DNA from: Mycobacterium sp. GA-1841
GTDB taxonomy: Bacteria > Actinomycetota > Actinomycetes > Mycobacteriales > Mycobacteriaceae
Length of the DNA: 64,000 bases
Reading direction: 5' to 3'
NCBI RefSeq assembly: GCF_001954135.1
Contig: NZ_MBEQ01000009.1
Location: 62,001-126,000, forward strand
Shown: piece after piece, positions 58,647-64,000 of the stretch
Layout: every line of letters starts with the position of its first letter
How positions within the stretch are numbered: the first letter of the stretch is position 1
Program-made: the position numbers and the translations under genes
The notes under the pieces: generated by a model
Databases searched by the model: none
The model's input: only the letters and a program-made list of their open reading frames with translations
What the model was told of the DNA's origin: nothing

Positions 58647-59048
58647 GTGGAGCGTCGCCAGAGCGGCCCGGAGCCTCGATCTCCGATGGCCCTACTGCAG
58701 AACCTGCCGGCCCTGGTGGTGCTGGAGCGGTTCCCGGTGCCGGTGTTGGCGATCGCCGAGGACGGCGCCATCCTGTTCGCCAACAGTGCCTTCGCCGAGA
58801 TGGTGGGGCGGGACACGGCAGCGGTCACGAGCATGCCGTTCGCCGACGTGTTCCACGCCCTGCCCGCCGATGAGTCGGCGGTCTCGGTGATGCGGGCCAA
58901 TGCCGGCCTGCTCGTCGACCTCATGCATCACGACGGCTCGATCGTGCGCGCCCGGATGAGCAAGTCGGCCCTGCTGCGCGGCGACGATCCCGTGGCATTG
59001 GCGACGTTTCAAGACCTCACCGATCGACTGTGGGCCGAGGAAGTCTAG
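58647..59048 (+). CDS. Stand-alone PAS-domain protein
   Basis: This 133-residue protein has one PAS domain (FPVPVLAIAEDGAILFANSAFAEMVGRD ... HDGSIVRARMSKSALL). No output domain is attached. It is divergent from the fadE pair and converges on a TetR gene. The start may be GTG 58647 or ATG 58686. It probably binds a small ligand or partner. Confidence 0.75.
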   Translation: MERRQSGPEPRSPMALLQNLPALVVLERFPVPVLAIAEDGAILFANSAFAEMVGRDTAAVTSMPFADVFHALPADESAVSVMRANAGLLVDLMHHDGSIVRARMSKSALLRGDDPVALATFQDLTDRLWAEEV

Positions 59049-59051
59049 GAC

Positions 59052-59705
59052 TCAGCCGGCGGCCTGTGACCGGCGCAGCGATTCCCGCGCCAGGAACTCA
59101 CGGAAGTAGCCCATCGACTCCGCGCTGACGACGGCGGGCAGGAGCATGTCCCATGTGCGTGCCACTCGCTCGCGCAGGTCGGTGCCCGTCGCGGTAGCGC
59201 GCGAGAGCGCCTCGGCGCCGAGCATGGACCCCAGGATCACCTCGGCAGCCGCCGTCACGTCCAGGTCTTCGCGTAGATCGCCCTCGTCGGCGGCCTGGAT
59301 CAGTTGACCGGTCAGGTCGTCGAGCCAGCTCGCATACACCCGGGTGGCGGCGGCATTGATACCGCTGAACGTCCGCAGCAGGTGCATGCCGATGTCGGCG
59401 AGCTTGTCGGAGCGGGCGAAGTCGGCCACCACGAAAAGGCCGTGAATGGTGTTCTCCAATGCCGGCGACGACGATTCGGTGATCGTGCGGAAGGTCGCGA
59501 GCATCGCAGCCCCGCCGTCGACGATGATCGCCTCGGCCAGAGACTCCTTCGAGTCGAAGTGGTAATACAGCGCGCCCTTGGTCATCTCGGCTCGCGTGAT
59601 GATGTCGCCGAGCCCGGTGGCGGGATAGCCCTGCTCGCTGAACAGCTCGACCGCGGCGGTGATGATCTTCTGCCGGGTCAGTTCGGAGCGAGCCTGGCGC
59701 GGCAC
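59052..59705 (-). CDS. TetR family regulator, butyrolactone-receptor-like
   Basis: This 217-residue TetR protein (KIITAAVELFSEQGYPATGLGDIITRAEMTKGALYYHFDSKESLAEAII) resembles the ScbR/BarA-like branch. It lies 29 bp downstream of a second TetR gene of the same branch and in the same orientation. Target unknown. Confidence 0.83.
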   Translation of the reverse strand: MPRQARSELTRQKIITAAVELFSEQGYPATGLGDIITRAEMTKGALYYHFDSKESLAEAIIVDGGAAMLATFRTITESSSPALENTIHGLFVVADFARSDKLADIGMHLLRTFSGINAAATRVYASWLDDLTGQLIQAADEGDLREDLDVTAAAEVILGSMLGAEALSRATATGTDLRERVARTWDMLLPAVVSAESMGYFREFLARESLRRSQAAG

Positions 59706-59734
59706 GGTGGCTTTTCGAATGTCGTTTCCGTTCC

Positions 59735-60445
59735 TCAGGAGTGCTCGACGGTCATATCTGTCGGGCGCACCGACTGGTCCGGGCGTAGCGGTGTCACCTT
59801 CTTGATGCCTACCGCGGTCCGCCGACGGATGAACTGGTTGATGTAGCCGAGCCGCTCGGGCTCGACGAACCCCGGCAGTGCCAACCGCCAGCTGTGCTCA
59901 AGGTCGGTGAGGAACCGTCGCGGATCGTCCAGATCACTGATCTGGCGCACGCCCAGGTAGAGCGACACCAACAACCGCGCGACCGCCTCCGGGTCGGTGT
60001 CGGCGGTGAAATCGCCCTCGCTGATGGCGCGTTTGGCAATTCCGGCGAAGCCCTGAACCCATTGGTCGAGCACCCTCGGTCCGAGGCCGTCGGTGCGGCC
60101 GATGGATTCGACGAGGTTCAGGCAGGCCCGGGCCATCGGATCGCTGATGTCCTCGGCAGCCACGAGGCACGACAGGTCGATGATGGTTTCCAGCCCCGAC
60201 AGGTTGCGAGCCAGGGCTTCGGCGAGAGATTTATGGGCCAACTCGGTGCGATGTTCGACGATCGAGACCGCCAGGGCGCGTTTGGAACGGAAGTGGAAGT
60301 ACAGCGCACCTTTGGTGACGGCGGCGTCGGCCAGGATGTCATCGAGACTGACCAGGCTGTACGGGGTGTGGGCGAACTGTCGCGCTGCCGCCTGCAGGAT
60401 CTGGAGGCGGGTCAGGTCTGCTCGCCGGTCGAGCTGCTCAGTCAC
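59735..60445 (-). CDS. TetR family regulator, ScbR-like, tandem paralogue
   Basis: This 236-residue protein (MTEQLDRRADLTRLQILQAAARQFAHTPYSLVSLDDILADAAVTKGALYFHFRSKRAL) is a second regulator of the ScbR-like branch. The GTG start at 60445 follows an AGGTCCGGGAGG-like site. It faces the flavoprotein gene across about 370 bp, in which an imperfect dyad is seen at 60535-60551. Confidence 0.83.
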   Translation of the reverse strand: MTEQLDRRADLTRLQILQAAARQFAHTPYSLVSLDDILADAAVTKGALYFHFRSKRALAVSIVEHRTELAHKSLAEALARNLSGLETIIDLSCLVAAEDISDPMARACLNLVESIGRTDGLGPRVLDQWVQGFAGIAKRAISEGDFTADTDPEAVARLLVSLYLGVRQISDLDDPRRFLTDLEHSWRLALPGFVEPERLGYINQFIRRRTAVGIKKVTPLRPDQSVRPTDMTVEHS

Positions 60446-60534
60446 CTCCCGGACCTTTCCTGATGCCGGCCGGCGACCGTGTCCTGTTGCTCCACCGCCG
60501 CCAGCAGACTCAAAGTCGTCACGCTACGTGCATA

Positions 60535-60551
60535 ACATTCTAAAGGTATGT
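60535..60551. promoter_or_regulatory. Imperfect dyad ACATTC-N5-GTATGT
   Basis: This 17-bp sequence matches as an inverted repeat at 5 of 6 positions per arm and is AT-rich. It lies 89 bp upstream of the second TetR gene and 12 bp before the possible ORF at 60564. A TetR operator is plausible but weak. Confidence 0.35.
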
Positions 60552-60563
60552 ATCGTGCTTAGC

Positions 60564-60827
60564 GTGATAACTCTTGGTTCGTCGCGGGATGCCCGCCCGG
60601 TAGTGGCTCAGGCCATCGCCGCCGGCGTCCTCGCCGACCCGGCCGCAGCGCGGTCCGGCGTAGCCATGAGCTATCCCGGAAACGTTGCCATGGCCTGCAC
60701 CGGCAATCCCCCTCGAATCCCGGTGTGGGCCGTGGCAACCCCAACTTTTGTGCACTCTCGCGCCGTTGGCCGAGGCGCCGCTCCGTCGCTCAGCAACATC
60801 GGAGTGTCGTCGATCCATGTGGGATGA
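60564..60827 (+). CDS. Possible small protein overlapping flavoprotein start
   Basis: An 87-codon frame starting GTG runs without stops (MITLGSSRDARPVVAQAIAAGVLADPAAARSGVAMSYPGN...NIGVSSIHVG). It ends inside the first codons of the flavoprotein gene. The composition is protein-like, but no ribosome-binding site or domain is clear. It could equally be leader DNA. Confidence 0.35.
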   Translation: MITLGSSRDARPVVAQAIAAGVLADPAAARSGVAMSYPGNVAMACTGNPPRIPVWAVATPTFVHSRAVGRGAAPSLSNIGVSSIHVG

Positions 60828-61713
60828 CGAAGTCGATGTAGTTTGCTGTGGATCGGGCTTCGGGGCATTGGCCGTGGCGGTCGCGGCGGCAGACGCCGGC
60901 GCCGACGTGTACCTCGCCCGGTCGCCGATCCCGAGTCGCCCCCGAGCGGCAGCGGATGGACCGTGGCTGGGCGTCGGGATCGACGATCCCGAGACCCGCG
61001 AGTATTTCGACGAACTGTCAGCCGACCTGAGCCCGGCCACTGAGGCCGAGTGCGACACGACCCTGACGGTCCGCCCGGTGAGTGACTGGACACCGGTATC
61101 CGGACGTGGCCGGATCGCACCCTTCTACGGCGCCCGGTTGCAGGTTTGGGCGCAGCAATGCCTGACCTCGCCGTACGGCGTGCTCTACACCCGGTTGGCG
61201 GACCGGGGTACAACGTCGATGAAGACCCGCGACGGTGAAGAAATCCAGGTCAAGGTGCTCGGTGCGGTGGAGGCCGACAGTGGCACCGACCCGGCGTCGG
61301 CTGTGGGAGCCTGGCTGTCGGCTCAGGTGCACGACCGGCAGATCGAGGTTTCAGAGAACAGCACCTTGCAGCGCATCGTCTTCGAAGAGGACGAGATCGT
61401 CGGCGTGGTGCTCGACACGTCTGAGGGTCCGTTGGCCCTGCGGACCCGGCACGGCATCGCCGTATCCACCGAACCCCTTGGCGGCGGCTCGAATTCGGCT
61501 TCACAACTCATCGAAGCGGACAAGCCCCTGCAGGTAGCCCTGGTCGGGTACAACGCGAGCCGGTTCGGCCGGGTGGAAGTGCTGGAGCGCGAACGGGATG
61601 GCGGGCAATCGGCCTACTGCGGTTCCGGCGGCGTGCGGGAATCGGGCCGCGACGCCGGACGTTCACATCCGCGGCGCCGACGAGAAATGCACCGGTACCC
61701 GCCCTTTGGCTAG
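60817..61713 (+). CDS. FAD-binding oxidoreductase-like flavoprotein
   Basis: This 298-residue protein begins with the dinucleotide fold CCGSGFGALAVAVAAADAGADVYLA. Later it has SENSTLQRIVFEEDEIVGVVLDT and LRTRHGIAVST, as in fumarate reductase/3-ketosteroid dehydrogenase-like flavoproteins. It seems short for that family, and its C-terminus becomes low complexity where it overlaps the convergent dcpA-like gene by 51 bases. The C-terminal substrate domain may be reduced. Confidence 0.75.
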   Translation: MWDDEVDVVCCGSGFGALAVAVAAADAGADVYLARSPIPSRPRAAADGPWLGVGIDDPETREYFDELSADLSPATEAECDTTLTVRPVSDWTPVSGRGRIAPFYGARLQVWAQQCLTSPYGVLYTRLADRGTTSMKTRDGEEIQVKVLGAVEADSGTDPASAVGAWLSAQVHDRQIEVSENSTLQRIVFEEDEIVGVVLDTSEGPLALRTRHGIAVSTEPLGGGSNSASQLIEADKPLQVALVGYNASRFGRVEVLERERDGGQSAYCGSGGVRESGRDAGRSHPRRRREMHRYPPFG

Positions 61714-63525
61714 TAGCTCGGCCATCTCGTGGCCGAGGATCGGCTTGGACAGCAGGAACCCCTGGGCCCGGTAACAACCATGCCGTAGCAGCGTGAGTGC
61801 GGCCCGTTCGGTCTCGACTCCCTCGGCCACCAATTGCAGGCCGAAGGCACCGGCCAACGCGATCACCGCACGGACGATCGGCAGATCGCCAGGGTCAGAC
61901 CCGAGTCCGGCGACGAAGCTGCGGTCGATCTTGAGTGTGTCGACCGGCAGCGACTTCAACAGGGACAGCGCGCTGTAGCCGGTGCCGAAGTCGTCGATGG
62001 CCACCTGCACGCCGACTTTGTGCAGACCGGTCAGCGTCGAGCGGGTGGTTTCGATGTCCTGGACCACGATGCTCTCGGTGATCTCCAGGCACACCGAACC
62101 GCGCGGGAGACGGAACTCCTTCATGATGCCGGCCACCGATGCCACGAACCCGTCGGTGACCAGTTGGACCGGCGACACGTTGATCCGCAACACCACATTG
62201 CGCCCGACGCCGTTGGACCGCCAGCGGGCGAACTCGGCGCACGCGGTCCGCAGTACCCAGCGGCCCAATTCGCCGGCCAGGTTGATCGATTCGGCCACCC
62301 CGATGAACGATTCGGGGGACAGCAGACCGCGGGTCGGGTGCTGCCAGCGAACCAGGGCCTCGGCGGCGAGCACCTCGCCGGTCCGCATGTCGATCTCCGG
62401 CAGGTAATGCAGTACCAAAGCGCCGCTTTCGATCACGCTCTGCAGATGCAGCTCGATGTCGTTGCGGAAATCGATCTCCATGGCCATCGCGTCGGAGAAC
62501 ACCGTGACCCGGTTACCGCCGGAGTTCTTGGCGGTCAAGACCGCGTGATCGGCACGGTTGATCAGATCGGACGTGGAATCCCGGCCCGGAATACCTTCGG
62601 CCAGGCCGATACTGACCGTGCGGGTGAGCATCTCGCCATCGATCGTCACCCGCTCGCGCAGCACCGACTGGAGTCGATAAGCCATTGCCGTGGCCGCCTC
62701 GGCCGACATAGGCGCCGCCGGGACGACGACGAACTCATCACCCCCGAGCCGCGCGATGAGCTTGGGTTGGTCATCGCCGTGCTGCAACCGTTCGGCCAGG
62801 ATGCTGATGAACGCGTCGCCGGCGGTGTGGCCCAGATAGTCGTTGATCGCCTTCAACCGATCGAGATCGAAGAACATCACCGCCACCGGCCCGGGCTGAC
62901 CGGGTGCCAGCCGGGCCTCGAGATGAGCCATCAGCGCCCGCCGGTTGTGCAGCCCGGTCAGATGATCGTGATCGGCCAGGTAACGCAACCGGTCTTCGGC
63001 CTCGATGCGGGCCTGCACCTGGGCGAACAACGAGGCGATGGCCTTGAGGGCGTTGAGTTCTGCGGGCAACCACTCACGGTCACCGAACTTGACGAAACCC
63101 AGTACGCCCGTGGTGATGTCGCCGGACAGCAACGGTACGCAGGCCATCGAGGTGGACGCGACATGGCGTCCGGCCTCGATCGTGCGCTGATAATCGTCGG
63201 TGGCCGGTTCCGGACGAAAGACCGCCGGGTCCTTGAGGTGCTCGGCCATCGCGAACACCGGATCCGCGTCGGCGAAGTGGATGACCGCGATCGGATCGGT
63301 CAGGGTGTCCACCTGCCGCGGTGGCCATTCCGCGACCAGTCGGGTGGCGTGGGCCTCGTGATCGTTGTGGCGCAGGAAGCTGACGTCCACATCGAAGAAC
63401 GAGATGAGCTCGGCCAGCACCTGTTCGCTCACCGCCACCGAGGTCGCTGCGTCGACCGCCATCAGCTGCGTAGCGACAGATGTGACGAGCAGCTCGAGGT
63501 TGCCTGGCAACAAATTCCTCCGCAT
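61663..63525 (-). CDS. dcpA: Bifunctional c-di-GMP enzyme, DcpA-like (GAF-GGDEF-EAL)
   Basis: This 620-residue protein has a GAF-like sensor (residues 20-170), a GGDEF domain with intact GGDEF motif at 261-265 (IARLGGDEFVVV) and an EAL domain with AAEALVRWQHP at 388-397. Mycobacterial DcpA has the same length and layout and both makes and hydrolyses c-di-GMP. The RxxD inhibitory site before GGDEF is not present (DQPK instead). It lies next to a MoeY-like gene as Rv1354c does. Confidence 0.9.
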   Translation of the reverse strand: MRRNLLPGNLELLVTSVATQLMAVDAATSVAVSEQVLAELISFFDVDVSFLRHNDHEAHATRLVAEWPPRQVDTLTDPIAVIHFADADPVFAMAEHLKDPAVFRPEPATDDYQRTIEAGRHVASTSMACVPLLSGDITTGVLGFVKFGDREWLPAELNALKAIASLFAQVQARIEAEDRLRYLADHDHLTGLHNRRALMAHLEARLAPGQPGPVAVMFFDLDRLKAINDYLGHTAGDAFISILAERLQHGDDQPKLIARLGGDEFVVVPAAPMSAEAATAMAYRLQSVLRERVTIDGEMLTRTVSIGLAEGIPGRDSTSDLINRADHAVLTAKNSGGNRVTVFSDAMAMEIDFRNDIELHLQSVIESGALVLHYLPEIDMRTGEVLAAEALVRWQHPTRGLLSPESFIGVAESINLAGELGRWVLRTACAEFARWRSNGVGRNVVLRINVSPVQLVTDGFVASVAGIMKEFRLPRGSVCLEITESIVVQDIETTRSTLTGLHKVGVQVAIDDFGTGYSALSLLKSLPVDTLKIDRSFVAGLGSDPGDLPIVRAVIALAGAFGLQLVAEGVETERAALTLLRHGCYRAQGFLLSKPILGHEMAELLAKGRVPVHFSSAPRM

Positions 63526-63553
63526 CTACCACCGCATCTACCAGAACTTCGGC

Positions 63554-64000
63554 TCAGCGGTGCAGTGGCGTCGAACCCGTCCGGACCCGACGTCGGCTGC
63601 GTACGGTCGGACGCGGCGCGTAGGACAATCTCAGTACCAATGCTTGCGACTCGTCGCGTTCGGTGCACGTCAACCTGCGAAAAGCGTACTGGAGTTCGCG
63701 CAGCGCGTCGGCATGGTGTTCCGACAACTCCTGACGATCGGCGTCGTCGTGGGCGTAGAGGAACACCGGCGACACCGGCTGGACTCCCAACGCGTGTTTC
63801 TGGGCCTGGATCCAGACCGCCTCCACCGCGGAGCCGGCCAGGGCATAGTCGGTCAGCCGGCGGCCGCGTACCGAGACCACCGCCAAAGCCGAGCTGGAGG
63901 TGACCCGTTCGTAGGTATCGTCACCGAGGGCCACTCCGGCATTCCAGTCCGACAACTTCGCCATCACGTCGGACCGGCGCAGGATGTCCAACACACCCAT
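63554..64000 (-). CDS. C-terminal part of MoeY-like protein (5' end outside window)
   Basis: The visible 148 residues (MGVLDILRRSDVMAKLSDWNAGVALGDDTYERVTSSSALAVVS..., VEAVWIQAQKHALGVQPVSPVFLYAHDD) match the nitroreductase-like C-terminal part of Rv1355c/MoeY. That protein normally has an N-terminal ThiF-type adenylating domain. The frame is open to the right edge, so the ATG at 64000 is probably internal. Confidence 0.65.
   Translation of the reverse strand: MGVLDILRRSDVMAKLSDWNAGVALGDDTYERVTSSSALAVVSVRGRRLTDYALAGSAVEAVWIQAQKHALGVQPVSPVFLYAHDDADRQELSEHHADALRELQYAFRRLTCTERDESQALVLRLSYAPRPTVRSRRRVRTGSTPLHR

Overview
The window is high-GC actinobacterial DNA and almost certainly comes from a fast-growing mycobacterium (Mycolicibacterium type). 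The evidence is the mycobactin acyl-modification genes mbtK and mbtLMN with IdeR-like iron boxes, a secreted chorismate mutase of the Rv1885c kind, an LmeA-like DUF2993 protein, a DcpA-like GAF-GGDEF-EAL protein next to a MoeY-like gene (the Rv1354c/Rv1355c order), frequent GTG/TTG starts and dense ATGA/GTGA translational coupling.

Layout. 0-6.3 kb: end of a DUF4185 gene; a Rieske oxygenase coupled to a TetR gene and divergent from an N-acyl-D-amino-acid deacylase-type amidohydrolase and an alpha/beta hydrolase. 6.4-11.5 kb: a PF10118 protein with a membrane protein, an LmeA-like protein overlapping secreted chorismate mutase, and two coupled paralogous small genes. 11.5-17.6 kb: N-acetylglucosamine uptake and deacetylation (EIIBC, EIIA, NagA) and a large LuxR-type ATPase regulator. 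17.6-21.6 kb: mbt-2 mycobactin genes with an iron box at each end. 21.6-26.4 kb: triple-DUF190 protein with two CrcB fluoride channels, divergent from phosphoglucomutase and an MFS exporter. 26.45 kb: tRNA-Ala(GGC) and its terminator.

26.6-35.9 kb is accessory. It has a parDE pair with a frameshifted toxin, a decayed tyrosine integrase, a truncated copy of a gene whose intact form lies at 35.4 kb, and a type VII secretion (T7SS)-like cassette (EspC-like protein, frameshifted candidate toxin, candidate immunity gene). A tightly coupled five-gene operon follows (LLM flavoenzyme, sulfotransferase, DUF1214, VOC, type B carboxylesterase). The intact gene at 35.4 kb has an almost perfect LexA/SOS box against its start codon.

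35.9-46 kb: HAD phosphatase, MerR, SulP transporter, K+/H+ antiporter, TrkA-like protein, PTH2-like protein, two LLM monooxygenases, and a Fic protein coupled to a predicted nucleotidyltransferase. 46.2-52.8 kb: a five-gene urea/guanidine operon (permease, two DUF1989 proteins, carboxyltransferase, allophanate hydrolase) whose carboxylase lacks the biotin carboxylase and biotin carrier domains. 52.9-64 kb: VapBC, a TetR divergent from FprB with two matching palindromes, an acyl-CoA dehydrogenase pair, a PAS protein, two tandem TetR genes, a flavoprotein, the DcpA-like enzyme and the 3' end of a MoeY-like gene.

The best candidates for new biology are the accessory toxin-immunity cassette (27.9-29.55 kb), the sulfotransferase/esterase operon, the Fic-nucleotidyltransferase pair, the biotin-less urea carboxylase operon and the SOS-boxed gene. 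All functions are read from sequence and recalled family knowledge; no searches were run.
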